A stretch of 64,000 bases of DNA from Rosettibacter sp037481715 (GCA_037481715.1 JBBFLD010000001.1:620001-684000), one strand, 5' to 3'; numbered from the stretch's first letter, positions 36,523 through 44,633 are shown. The notes: a model not told the origin generated them from the sequence alone. Translations and numbers: made by a program.

Positions 36523-39491
36523 AGCTGTTTTAATTTTTTGTTGGCTTCAATTGCATATTCACCTTTAGGATGTCTGATAAGAACGGCTCTATACATTTCA
36601 CGAGCAAGTTTTTTATCATTTAATTTCACATAACAATCGCCAAGCCTAAGCAGTGATTTTGTATACCATTCATCATAAGCAGCAAAGATAGACCTTACTC
36701 TTACAAATGCAGTAATTGCTTCATTAATTTTATTTTGATTAAACAATGCAAGTCCATAATAATATTGAGCTTGCGCCCCAATGTCATCAATTCTATTTTC
36801 TGCTGCTTCTTTTAATAACTGAATTGCATTTTCATAATTACCTTTGTTGAGTTCGAGTATTCCGAGTTCAACTTTTGACTTAGCAGCAAAAATATTTCCT
36901 TCATAATAAGTTATAATTTGTTCAAAAGTTGAATAAGCAGCTTTCAGATTGTTATCTTTAACTTCAGCTGTGCCTCTTAAATACAAAAGTTCAGGAACTC
37001 TATTTGAAGTTGGCGCAGCATCAATTGATGAATTCAATACTTGAATAGCTGATGCATATTGTTTTTTATTAGAATAAAGATTAGCCAATTCAATTGCTGC
37101 CGAAATTCCTATATCAGATTTTTTTGAAATTTCTAAGACTTTATTGAAATTTTCTATTGCATCATTTTCTTTTTTAAGATTTGCAAAACTTTTACCTATC
37201 CAGAAGTATGCATTTGGAATCAATTCACTCTTTGGATAATATTGAATAAATTCTTTATATGCATTAATTGCATTAGAATAATCATCAAGACTGTAATAAA
37301 TATCTCCTTTCTTAAAATAAATCTGGTCGCTTAATTTTAATTTAGGATTTTGTTTTATAAACTCATCAATAGCATTAATTGCCAGAGCAGGTTGATCTTT
37401 AGCAATGTAAGCATATTGAATTCCGTTGACTGCATCAATTACATATTGTGTGTTTGGATATTCTTCAAGAACTTTATTATAAAAGACAATTGCAGAATCA
37501 TAATTACCTATGTTATAATAAGAATCTCCAATTGAATAATAAGCTACAGGGATTAAATCTGATTGCGGAAATCTTTTTATAAGATTTTGATAATTGTTAA
37601 TAGCAGATTGAAAATCACCTTGTTGAAAATATATCCATCCAATTACATATTGTGATGCATCGACATATTTAGAATTTGGAAATTTTTTTTGGAGATTGGC
37701 AAATTCCCTGATAGCTTCGGTGGTTTTTCCAGCTTTATATAAAGATTGACAATATTGATAATAAGCCTGCTCGTTTTGAAGAAAAGATTTATCGCCTGAA
37801 AATAAATCTTTGTAAATAACACTTGCTTTATCAAAATTTTTCAGTGCATAGTAACTATCTGCAAGTCTAAGTTTAATCTCATTAAGATTCTTGTCGTTTC
37901 TATATTTATGAACATAATCATTAAAGAAATAAACAGCATTTGAAAAATCTTTCAGATTAAAATATGAATATGCTTTCCCAAGTAAAGTTTGTTTTATAAT
38001 TAATTCACTTGAAGAATTAATTTTATTATAATGTTTTAGAGCAGCTGCATATTCTTTTCTTGCAAAATAATTTTCTGCCAGGTAAAAATTAACTTTGTCG
38101 CTTTCAAAATCATTGTATTTGGAAGATAGTTCTTGAAGATATTGCAAAGAGGAACCAAAATTGTTCAGATAAAATTCACTTATAGCTAATCCAAGTTTAG
38201 CACGATTACTCAACTGAACATCATTTGAAATAAATTTTAGTGCAGAAGAAAAATAATTTCGTGCATCAGAATAATTATTGCTGTTTAATTTCATTTCACC
38301 AAGCAGAGTAAATGCTTTCCCTTTTGTCAAAACATCACCATGGATTGTAGCATTAATCAAAGAAGCTTCTGCTTCTTTTGATTGATTTGAAGTATAATAA
38401 ACTGTTCCTTTGCTCAATTGTGCTCGTGCAGCTAAAGAATGTTGAGGATATTTTTCAAGAAACTTTTTATAGATTTCATCTGCAGTTTTAACATCACCTG
38501 CATAACGTTTACTCTCACCACTCCAGTAAAATGCATATACAGAAAGAGAATCAACTTCATTTTCTGATAATTCATTAAAAATTTTATATGCCCCCTCGTA
38601 ATCATTTAACTGAAATTTTGTCCAGGCAATGTTATATGTAATTATTCTTTTTAATTCTACTGATAATTCTTCTTTAGACAACTCTTCCAATAATGCGAGG
38701 GAATTTTGATAATCTTTGAGTCGTGAATATGAATTGGCGAGATAATACTTTGCATAAAGTATATCTTTTGGAGGCAAGTTTTTAATTAATGGATTTGACA
38801 ATTCAAGTACAGCACTATCATATTCTTTTTGATTAAAGTAAGAAATCCCAATTCTTAATTGAGCATATGGAGCAAGCTGGTTTTCTTTATAATATGCAAG
38901 TAGTTCATCATAATATTTTACTGCTTCGCTAAAGTTGCCAATATTTTCATACAACTGACCAAAAGAGTAATATGTGTTGACAATGAAATCATTGCTTTCT
39001 TTATTCTCAATTGCCTTTTGAAAATATTCTTCAGCTTCAATGTATCTTTTTTCTGCTGCATAAGCTTCTGCAATCCAGTAATATGCTGAACCTTTGAATA
39101 AAGTTTGAGGATAAGCTTCCGTTAAAGTCAATAATCTTTCTCGGCATTTTCTATAACTTCCTAAATGATAATATAATTCTCCAAGTTTATATAATGCTGC
39201 TTCACGCAGATTAGAAAAAATATTTTCGTTGGCAAAAGATTCAAACAATATTGCAGATGCATCAAACTGTTTTATATTAAAAAGACAATCAGCAGCATAA
39301 TATTTTGAAAGAGATTTTTTAGTTCCTTCTACATTATTATCTAAAAATAATCTTTCAAAAATCTTAAAAGCAGTTGCATATTCTTTCTGATTATAATACC
39401 TAAAGCCTTGGTTAAAAAAGTCATCATCATATTGAGCCTTAATTCCCAGAAATGGTAGCAAAAGAAATAAGTATAATATTAACTTTTTCAT
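36519..39491 (-). CDS. large tetratricopeptide-repeat protein
   Basis: A 990-residue exported protein (signal peptide ending LGIKAQ) made almost wholly of TPR-type helical pairs, more than twenty by eye; typical units read AYYWIAEAYAAEKRYIEAEEYF and YYSIGDSYYNIGNYDSAIVFYNKVLEEYP, the latter cut here as YYSIGDSYYNIGNYDSAIVF. Such repeats act as scaffolds for protein assembly. It is the first gene of an operon with the barrel, HU-SPOR, exbB, exbD and tonB, so a periplasmic scaffold for that system is the likeliest role. No catalytic domain is seen. Confidence 0.82.
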   Translation of the reverse strand: MKKLILYLFLLLPFLGIKAQYDDDFFNQGFRYYNQKEYATAFKIFERLFLDNNVEGTKKSLSKYYAADCLFNIKQFDASAILFESFANENIFSNLREAALYKLGELYYHLGSYRKCRERLLTLTEAYPQTLFKGSAYYWIAEAYAAEKRYIEAEEYFQKAIENKESNDFIVNTYYSFGQLYENIGNFSEAVKYYDELLAYYKENQLAPYAQLRIGISYFNQKEYDSAVLELSNPLIKNLPPKDILYAKYYLANSYSRLKDYQNSLALLEELSKEELSVELKRIITYNIAWTKFQLNDYEGAYKIFNELSENEVDSLSVYAFYWSGESKRYAGDVKTADEIYKKFLEKYPQHSLAARAQLSKGTVYYTSNQSKEAEASLINATIHGDVLTKGKAFTLLGEMKLNSNNYSDARNYFSSALKFISNDVQLSNRAKLGLAISEFYLNNFGSSLQYLQELSSKYNDFESDKVNFYLAENYFARKEYAAALKHYNKINSSSELIIKQTLLGKAYSYFNLKDFSNAVYFFNDYVHKYRNDKNLNEIKLRLADSYYALKNFDKASVIYKDLFSGDKSFLQNEQAYYQYCQSLYKAGKTTEAIREFANLQKKFPNSKYVDASQYVIGWIYFQQGDFQSAINNYQNLIKRFPQSDLIPVAYYSIGDSYYNIGNYDSAIVFYNKVLEEYPNTQYVIDAVNGIQYAYIAKDQPALAINAIDEFIKQNPKLKLSDQIYFKKGDIYYSLDDYSNAINAYKEFIQYYPKSELIPNAYFWIGKSFANLKKENDAIENFNKVLEISKKSDIGISAAIELANLYSNKKQYASAIQVLNSSIDAAPTSNRVPELLYLRGTAEVKDNNLKAAYSTFEQIITYYEGNIFAAKSKVELGILELNKGNYENAIQLLKEAAENRIDDIGAQAQYYYGLALFNQNKINEAITAFVRVRSIFAAYDEWYTKSLLRLGDCYVKLNDKKLAREMYRAVLIRHPKGEYAIEANKKLKQL

Positions 39492-39581
39492 AATTGTTGT
39501 TCTTGATATAAAATTTATGCTGTAAAAAATTGTGTTAAAAGTTTTGATTTCTAATATAATATTAATTGGATTGATAATATT

Positions 39582-39604
39582 AAAAAGCCCTCTTAACGAG
39601 GGCT
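39582..39604 (-). terminator. rho-independent terminator after the tRNA-Leu/TPR unit
   Basis: On the minus strand, AGCCCTC-GTTAA-GAGGGCT forms a strong hairpin followed by a T run (TTTTTAATATT). It lies 6 bases after the TPR gene stop and closes the unit that begins at the tRNA-Leu promoter. Confidence 0.85.
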
Positions 39605-39609
39605 CAATT

Positions 39610-40371
39610 TCATCTTAGAAGTTTTAATTCATATTCGACCAATTTTTTATACTGCGGGTCTTTCTTGGCAAGTTCAAAATTTTCTTTAGCTTTAGTTATA
39701 TCGTTCTTCTGTTTAAATGCCATAGCTTTATAATAATAAGCTGCGCCTTTCAGGTTAGATGTTTTCATATTAATAACTTGGTCGGCAGCTTCGATAGCTT
39801 TGTCATAATCACCATTTTCATAATAGGTTGTTGAAAGTAAAACATAAGCAGCATCAAGTTTATAATACTTAATTGCTTCATTCAAATTTTCTATTGCTTT
39901 TTGATAATTCCCATCTTTCTTATTTGCTTCAGCTAATTTGACATAAGAGCGGGCAATATTTTGTTGAGCCTGCTCTTTCATCGTTTTTTGAGTTGTAAGC
40001 TGTTCAAACTTTTTAAAACTCTCTATTGCTTCCTGAAATTTCCCTTCTTGAAAATAAGTACCACCAAGACCATTGTATGCAATATCAAAATTAGGATTAC
40101 TTTCAATGGAAGATTTGAAAGCAGCTTCAGCTTCTGCTAATTTATTTTGTTTTTTAAGTGTAACTCCTAATTGATAATATATTCTATAATCTTTTGAAGT
40201 TTTCAGAGCTTCATTATATTTTTTTACTGCTTCATCGTAGTTGCCGGATTTAAGATATTGGTTCCCTTCATTATAAGCTTTTGCTGCTTCGGGAGGCATT
40301 TCCTGTGCATTGATTAATGATACAAATAATAAAATTAAAAGTGGGAATATTAATATTGATTTTTTATTCAT
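39610..40371 (-). CDS. periplasmic tetratricopeptide-repeat protein
   Basis: A 253-residue exported protein with signal peptide (MNKKSILIFPLLILLFVSLINAQ) and about six TPR units (AAKAYNEGNQYLKSGNYDEA, RIYYQLGVTLKKQNKLAEAE, IAYNGLGGTYFQEGKFQEAI and so on). The ATG at 40371 is preferred over a longer frame beginning at 40425, because the extra residues would be translated from tRNA-Leu sequence; AGGAAG lies about 9 bases upstream of 40371. Only 27 bases separate it from the tRNA-Leu 3' end, so it probably shares the tRNA promoter. Confidence 0.85.
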   Translation of the reverse strand: MNKKSILIFPLLILLFVSLINAQEMPPEAAKAYNEGNQYLKSGNYDEAVKKYNEALKTSKDYRIYYQLGVTLKKQNKLAEAEAAFKSSIESNPNFDIAYNGLGGTYFQEGKFQEAIESFKKFEQLTTQKTMKEQAQQNIARSYVKLAEANKKDGNYQKAIENLNEAIKYYKLDAAYVLLSTTYYENGDYDKAIEAADQVINMKTSNLKGAAYYYKAMAFKQKNDITKAKENFELAKKDPQYKKLVEYELKLLR

Positions 40372-40398
40372 TGCCAATCTTCCTTTTATATTGTTTTG

Positions 40399-40482
40399 TG
40401 CGGAAGGCGGGACTCGAACCCGCACGCCCTTACGGGCACTACCCCCTCAAAGTAGCGTGTATACCAATTTCACCACTTCCGC
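40399..40482 (-). tRNA. tRNA-Leu (anticodon GAG)
   Basis: An 84-base class II tRNA with a long variable arm (TGCCCGTAAGGGCG). The acceptor stem is GCGGAAG/CTTCCGC, discriminator A, anticodon arm CTACT-TTGAGGG-GGTAG and T arm GCGGG-TTCGAGT-CCCGC. The anticodon GAG reads CUC and CUU. CCA is not encoded. Confidence 0.95.
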
Positions 40483-40496
40483 AAAATTTGTGTTGC

Positions 40497-40525
40497 AAGA
40501 TATACTCCATAATAAAAAAATGCAA
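40497..40525 (-). promoter_or_regulatory. predicted promoter of tRNA-Leu and the TPR gene
   Basis: Minus-strand TTGCAT (40520-40525), 17 bases, TATCTT followed by G (40497-40502). Expected start is about 8 bases before the tRNA 5' end. It has the same geometry as the other promoters in the window. Confidence 0.5.
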
Positions 40526-40556
40526 TATCATCTTTTTTGCATATAAATTTTTTTCT

Positions 40557-41036
40557 CTATTCTTTTGGCATCTTTCTAAATATTGAATGAGTTAATTCTC
40601 TTCTAAACATAAATTCAAATACAGCAAGTTTAGCTATTTGCTGAGGCTGAAGTATATCTGAAAGCGATTTATAATAATTTTGTCGTTCACTGCACATTCT
40701 GTTTTCCAGTTCTAATAATTTACTTACTTGTTCTTTATAATATTCATCATTTCTTTTTCCATCAAGATTTTTTTTCAATTCCTTAACTATTTCTTCTCTT
40801 TCATCAAAAATTTCTCTGATTTTTTTTTGATGTTCATTCCTTCTTGCAAAAAATCTAATTGATGTTTCTTCATCCAAATTCAGTAACTCAATCAATTTTG
40901 ATTTTTCTAATTGCTCTATTTTCATTAAAACTTTTTTGTCATCAAATCTTTTATCCGGCTTCCTATCTCTTTCTTGAGCATAACCAATTAAAGAAAATAT
41001 AAAGATTAATATGATTGCTGAAATTAATTTTTTCAT
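40557..41036 (-). CDS. Spy/CpxP-like periplasmic protein
   Basis: A 159-residue exported protein (signal peptide ending IGYAQ) predicted to be almost wholly helical and highly charged. The LLNLDEETSIRFFARRNEHQKKIREI and LSDILQPQQIAKLAVFE segments (shown here only as landmarks LLNLDEETSIRFF and LQPQQIAKLAVFE) resemble the LTxxQ-type repeats of Spy/CpxP chaperones and stress sensors. It lies 8 bases after the anti-sigma gene, at the end of the ECF operon, and is paired with a similar protein on the other side. Confidence 0.65.
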   Translation of the reverse strand: MKKLISAIILIFIFSLIGYAQERDRKPDKRFDDKKVLMKIEQLEKSKLIELLNLDEETSIRFFARRNEHQKKIREIFDEREEIVKELKKNLDGKRNDEYYKEQVSKLLELENRMCSERQNYYKSLSDILQPQQIAKLAVFEFMFRRELTHSIFRKMPKE

Positions 41037-41044
41037 TGTTTCAC

Positions 41045-41638
41045 CTATTTTAAATTAAACTTGCTTAACTTGGTATAAACAGCAGAAAGATCTTCTTCCG
41101 GTAATTTATCGATAACCTGAGATTCTTCAAAAATTGCTGGCATATATTTATTTATATATTCTTTTGGAATTTCTGAATCTTCAAGAAATGTTGCATCATA
41201 ATTTTCTCCATTTTGTATTGTGATAATTTGCTCAGGAGTAAATTCATCTAATGTTGCTTCATGATTACTATAATAATTCACTAATTCATTCGTATATGAT
41301 TGAAGTTTATCTTCAAATGTTGGCGACGAAGAAGGATATGCAATAATGATTAACAAAAAAACTATGATTGCAGGCAAAACATAAGCTGCTTTCTTTATAA
41401 ATGAAAAACTCTTCCGAGCAAAAATCTTTTCATATACTTTTGGTAAAAGCGAAGCAAAATATCTTTCATCAACCTGGATTTTTTCTATTTCTGAAAATTG
41501 ATTTATCAGAGAAATAGTTCTTTCATAATCCTTTCTTAATTCATCTGATGAATTAAGTTTATTTTCAAATTCTGCTTTTTCTTCCTCATTCATCAAATCT
41601 GATAAATACTTCAATATCAATTCTTCATTCCTTTTCAT
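41045..41638 (-). CDS. anti-sigma factor, single-pass membrane protein
   Basis: A 197-residue protein whose N-terminal helical region (KRNEELILKYLSDLMNEEEK) would hold the sigma factor in the cytoplasm, followed by one transmembrane segment (about 84-102; YVLPAIIVFLLIIIAYPSS) and a periplasmic part. The zinc-binding HxxxCxxC of ZAS anti-sigmas is absent, so this is a non-zinc type. I prefer the ATG at 41638 because GGAG then has a 7-base spacing; an ATG at 41644 would sit too close. It overlaps the sigma gene end. The assignment rests largely on position and topology. Confidence 0.72.
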   Translation of the reverse strand: MKRNEELILKYLSDLMNEEEKAEFENKLNSSDELRKDYERTISLINQFSEIEKIQVDERYFASLLPKVYEKIFARKSFSFIKKAAYVLPAIIVFLLIIIAYPSSSPTFEDKLQSYTNELVNYYSNHEATLDEFTPEQIITIQNGENYDATFLEDSEIPKEYINKYMPAIFEESQVIDKLPEEDLSAVYTKLSKFNLK

Positions 41639-42173
41639 TTGCATACTCCAATATTTTTTTTAATGCATGGAAATAATTCGCTTTTAAGCCGCCAATACTT
41701 TTTCCTGTAATTTTAGAAATTTCTTCATAAGAAAGTTGTTCAAAATTTCTTAGTATAAAAACCTGTCTTTGTTTTGGAGGTATCTTCTGTAATATTTTAT
41801 TTAATCTTTCCAATTTTTCTTTATTAATAATGTCATCAATTATATCTCTTTTTTCTGCAAGTTCAGTTTCATTTGTATTTTCAAATGGAATGAATCTTTT
41901 TAATTGATTTCTTTTTATTTGATTCAAACTTCTCGTTGTAACAATTCTATAAATCCATGTAAAAAGAGACGACCTGAAATTAAATGTCTTTAATTTTTTA
42001 TACAATACTATCAAAACTTCCTGTGTAACTTCATCAGCATCTAAATGGTCGCCAAGCATTTGTCTTGCATGCCAGTAAATTTTCTTTTGATATTTTTTAA
42101 CAATTTCATTAAATGCAGTTTCATCGCCTGCATTAAATTTTCGAACAAGTTCAAAATCGTTTTCTAAATTCAT
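41625..42173 (-). CDS. ECF-type RNA polymerase sigma factor
   Basis: A 182-residue sigma-70 family protein of the extracytoplasmic-function group (RpoE/SigW-like). Region 2 is at about 22-90 (FNEIVKKYQKKIYWHARQML, then ADEVTQEVLIVLYKKL and FTWIYRIVT). Region 4 is at about 125-175 (LQKIPPKQRQVFILRNFEQL, then SYEEISKITGKSIGG). Region 1 and most of region 3 are absent, as expected. It is followed by an anti-sigma and Spy-like gene and is divergent from a second Spy-like gene, which suggests an envelope-stress circuit. Confidence 0.93.
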   Translation of the reverse strand: MNLENDFELVRKFNAGDETAFNEIVKKYQKKIYWHARQMLGDHLDADEVTQEVLIVLYKKLKTFNFRSSLFTWIYRIVTTRSLNQIKRNQLKRFIPFENTNETELAEKRDIIDDIINKEKLERLNKILQKIPPKQRQVFILRNFEQLSYEEISKITGKSIGGLKANYFHALKKILEYANEKE

Positions 42174-42196
42174 TTATGCTCTTAAATTCAAAAGTG

Positions 42197-42226
42197 TAGA
42201 CAAATATTTTTTTGCAGTGGTTTAAA
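42197..42226 (+). promoter_or_regulatory. predicted promoter of the plus-strand Spy-like gene
   Basis: TAGACA (42197-42202), 18 bases, TTTAAA (42221-42226), with GTGG directly before the -10. The expected start near 42233 gives a leader of about 100 bases. It faces the promoter at 42268-42297 and shares its GTGGTTTAA element. Confidence 0.4.
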
Positions 42227-42267
42227 AAGTAACTTAGTTAAAAAGTTTCTAACAGTAGAAAAAATAA

Positions 42268-42297
42268 ATTAAACCACAGATAAAAAACAGATGTCAA
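42268..42297 (-). promoter_or_regulatory. predicted promoter of the ECF sigma operon
   Basis: Minus-strand TTGACA (42292-42297), 18 bases, TTTAAT (42268-42273), again with GTGG before the -10. The expected start near 42261 gives a leader of about 88 bases to the sigma ATG. Confidence 0.42.
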
Positions 42298-42336
42298 AAT
42301 TGCGTAAAACAAATAAACAATACAGGAGATTCAACT

Positions 42337-42912
42337 ATGAAAAAAGTAACTTATCTCTCAATAATCTTAGTGTTTTTGTTCGGGATACTTACACATGCTC
42401 AACCAGTGTTTTTAACAGACGATAATCTTGATGACGAAGAAATTGAAATGGAAGAAGAATTTATTGATATTCCAATTAAAGACAATCAATTCTTTGAAGA
42501 GCAAATGCCTGGTATTCAGATTCACAAAAGAATAATGCGTGATAAACTTTTTGAAAAACTAAATTTAACGGACGAGCAAAAGAAACAGTTTAATGATTTG
42601 CAGAATGAATTTCAGAAAAAAATGATTGACATGAGAGCTCAACTTCATAAGAACAGACTTGATATTAAAAACATGATGCTTCAGAACAAAATTGATGAAA
42701 AAAAATTATTAGATTTAGTTCAAGCAAATAATAAAATTCTTTCTGAAATGAGGATTGCCTCAATTAACCACTGGCTTGCAGTTTATAAAATTTTGAATAA
42801 CGAACAAAAGGAACTATGGGCAAAACACTGGGGAAATGGATTTGGCTTTGGTAAACAAGTTATCATAAAAAATAAAATTTTAGGCAGACAAAAAATGAAA
42901 GGCTGTCGTTAA
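42337..42912 (+). CDS. Spy/CpxP-like periplasmic protein
   Basis: A 191-residue exported protein (signal peptide ending LTHAQ). After an acidic stretch (about 25-50) comes a helical region with LFEKLNLTDEQKKQFNDL (about 73-90), the LTxxQ-type motif of Spy, CpxP and related periplasmic sensors/chaperones, then SINHWLAVYKILNNEQKELW and a glycine/lysine tail. A good Shine-Dalgarno AGGAG lies 8 bases before the ATG. It is divergent from the ECF sigma operon and ends in a clear terminator, so it stands alone as a likely target of that sigma. Confidence 0.75.
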   Translation: MKKVTYLSIILVFLFGILTHAQPVFLTDDNLDDEEIEMEEEFIDIPIKDNQFFEEQMPGIQIHKRIMRDKLFEKLNLTDEQKKQFNDLQNEFQKKMIDMRAQLHKNRLDIKNMMLQNKIDEKKLLDLVQANNKILSEMRIASINHWLAVYKILNNEQKELWAKHWGNGFGFGKQVIIKNKILGRQKMKGCR

Positions 42913-42917
42913 AAACG

Positions 42918-42941
42918 AACCCCGCAGCAGCGGGGTTTTTT
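42918..42941. terminator. bidirectional terminator between Spy-like and SDR genes
   Basis: AACCCCGC-AGCA-GCGGGGTT hairpin, followed on the plus strand by a T run (TTTTTTATT). On the minus strand the hairpin is followed by CGTTTTT, so it can also end the pterin operon, whose last stop codon it touches. Confidence 0.88.
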
Positions 42942-43656
42942 ATTCTAAATCCCCTTCAAGAGGTCTAATGACAATTTCTTCAGTAACCAAATTTGATTTT
43001 ATAGAATAAACATAATAAACAAGCTTAGCTAAATCTTCAGGCGACATCATTCTATGAGAATATTTTTCCAGAACAGAACTATCCCAAATTGGTGTTTTAG
43101 TTGCTCCTGGAATTATGTTGATTATTCGAATATTATTTTTCCTTATTTCTTCTCTTAATGAATTTGTATAAGCTAAAAGTCCCGCTTTTGAAGCTGAATA
43201 AGCACTGCTTCCCCAATAAACTTTTTGAGTTACAACAGAAAGGATATTTATAATTGTTCCATAATTCATTTCTATCATCTGCGGCAAAACTTTTTTAATT
43301 GAATAAATTGCCCCAAGCAAGTTTACTTCAATAATATCTTTAATCTCTTCGAATGAATCTTCTTGAGCAGATTTGAATGATGTAACTCCTGCATTATTAA
43401 TCAGTGCAGCTATAAAAAAATCTTTCGAGAAATCTTTATAAAAATCTTCGATTGATTTCAAATTTGTTATATCAAGCTTAACTGGAATTACATTAGATTC
43501 TTTTCCGTCGAGTTCTTTTTTATAATTTTCAATTAGATTTACTCTTCTTGAAGAAGCAATTACAAGTTCATCATTTCGTGCAAATTCAAGTACTAGTTCT
43601 TTGCCAATACCTGAACTTGCACCGGTTATCCAGACGGCATTTTTGAGTTTATCCAT
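42940..43656 (-). CDS. short-chain dehydrogenase, sepiapterin reductase-like
   Basis: A 238-residue NAD(P)-dependent SDR. The cofactor motif TGASSGIGKE is at 11-20, NNAGV at about 86-90, the catalytic Ser in INILSVV near 141 and YSASK near 154-158. SDRs cannot be assigned a substrate from motifs alone, but the gene directly follows folE and a eukaryote-like 6-pyruvoyl-tetrahydropterin synthase gene, overlapping folE's stop. That context makes sepiapterin reductase (last step of tetrahydrobiopterin synthesis) the best guess; Chlorobium tepidum is known to have such an enzyme. Confidence 0.7.
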   Translation of the reverse strand: MDKLKNAVWITGASSGIGKELVLEFARNDELVIASSRRVNLIENYKKELDGKESNVIPVKLDITNLKSIEDFYKDFSKDFFIAALINNAGVTSFKSAQEDSFEEIKDIIEVNLLGAIYSIKKVLPQMIEMNYGTIINILSVVTQKVYWGSSAYSASKAGLLAYTNSLREEIRKNNIRIINIIPGATKTPIWDSSVLEKYSHRMMSPEDLAKLVYYVYSIKSNLVTEEIVIRPLEGDLE

Positions 43657-44222
43657 TAAATTCTTTTTTGAGCTATTAAGTTTAAGAATTCTGAGCGTGT
43701 TCTTGTATCTTCAGAAAAAACTCCGTGCATTGCACTTGTTGTAGTAATTGAATTCTGCTTTTGAACTCCTCTCATCATCATACACATATGATATGCTTCT
43801 ATTACAACAGCAACACCGCGAGGTTCAAGATATTTATCAAGCGTATCAGCAATTTCCTGAGTCATTCGTTCTTGCACTTGAAGCCGTCTTGCAAAAACAT
43901 CGACAATACGAGGCAATTTACTTAATCCAACAATCTTTCCATCGGGGATATATGCAATATGAACTTTACCAAAAAAAGGAAGAAGATGATGTTCGCACAT
44001 GCTGTAAAAATCAATATCTTTCACTATTACCATCTCATCATATTTTTCTTTGAAGATTGCTCCATTTAAAACATCATCAATATTTTTTCTATAACCTTGA
44101 GTTAAAAACTCATATGCTTTTGCAACTCGATGAGGTGTTTTTAATAAACCTGGACGATTAATATCTTCTCCTAATTCTGTAAGAATTGTTCTAATACTTT
44201 CTTCAACTTTTTCGTGATTCAA
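43656..44222 (-). CDS. folE: GTP cyclohydrolase I
   Basis: Converts GTP to 7,8-dihydroneopterin triphosphate, the entry to folate, biopterin and deazapurine pathways. At 188 residues it matches type I enzymes. Zinc ligands are Cys76 and His79 in FYSMCEHHLLPF and Cys147 in MCMMMRGVQ. The segments GLSKLPRIVDVFARR and TTTSAMHGVF are standard. It lies 1 base after the PTPS gene and overlaps the SDR start, so the three are tightly coupled. No folB, folK or folP is nearby, which favours a biopterin over a folate role for this copy. Confidence 0.95.
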   Translation of the reverse strand: MNHEKVEESIRTILTELGEDINRPGLLKTPHRVAKAYEFLTQGYRKNIDDVLNGAIFKEKYDEMVIVKDIDFYSMCEHHLLPFFGKVHIAYIPDGKIVGLSKLPRIVDVFARRLQVQERMTQEIADTLDKYLEPRGVAVVIEAYHMCMMMRGVQKQNSITTTSAMHGVFSEDTRTRSEFLNLIAQKRI

Positions 44223-44223
44223 T

Positions 44224-44631
44224 TTATTCTCCTCGATATTCTACATAGTTATTTTCTGTTTCATATAATTTTATAGAATATAATTTACCAGCAGGAATTT
44301 TATTTGCCAGTTGATTCCATATTCCAATTAAAATATTTTCTGCAGTAGGAATTTTATCTTTAAGAAATTCAACATCCAGATTTAAATTTTTGTGGTCAAG
44401 TTTATCAATAACATTTTCACGAATAATTTTTTTTAATTGTGTTAAATCAATCAGATAACCTGTATCACTATTAATCTCTCCAGCAACAGTAACTTCAATT
44501 GTATAATTGTGACCATGTCCATTAGGATTACTGCACTTCCCATAGATTTTAAAATTTTCTTCATCAGATAAATTTGGATTGTAAATTCTATGGGAAGCGC
44601 TAAAGACTTCTCTGCGGGTTACATAAATCAT
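44224..44631 (-). CDS. 6-pyruvoyl-tetrahydropterin synthase (PTPS-I type)
   Basis: Converts dihydroneopterin triphosphate to 6-pyruvoyl-tetrahydropterin. The 135 residues have zinc ligands His14 (SASHR), His39 and His41 and catalytic Cys33 in GKCSNPNGHGHNY. That motif, plus LDHKNLNLDV, TAENILIGIW and KLYETENNYVEYRGE, reads like animal PTPS and unlike bacterial QueD, whose motif is CxxxHGH with a shorter spacing. No queC, queE or queF is adjacent. It is the first gene of the pterin trio. Confidence 0.9.
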   Translation of the reverse strand: MIYVTRREVFSASHRIYNPNLSDEENFKIYGKCSNPNGHGHNYTIEVTVAGEINSDTGYLIDLTQLKKIIRENVIDKLDHKNLNLDVEFLKDKIPTAENILIGIWNQLANKIPAGKLYSIKLYETENNYVEYRGE

Positions 44632-44633
44632 AT

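Noticed and set aside
40372..40425. N-terminal extension of the TPR protein starting at 40425
   Set aside because: The extra residues are read from tRNA-Leu; the ATG at 40371 has a ribosome site and a normal signal peptide.
44224..44631. QueD (queuosine pathway) as the identity of the PTPS gene
   Set aside because: The Cys-to-His-Gly-His spacing and C-terminal residues follow animal-type PTPS, and no queC, queE or queF is adjacent.
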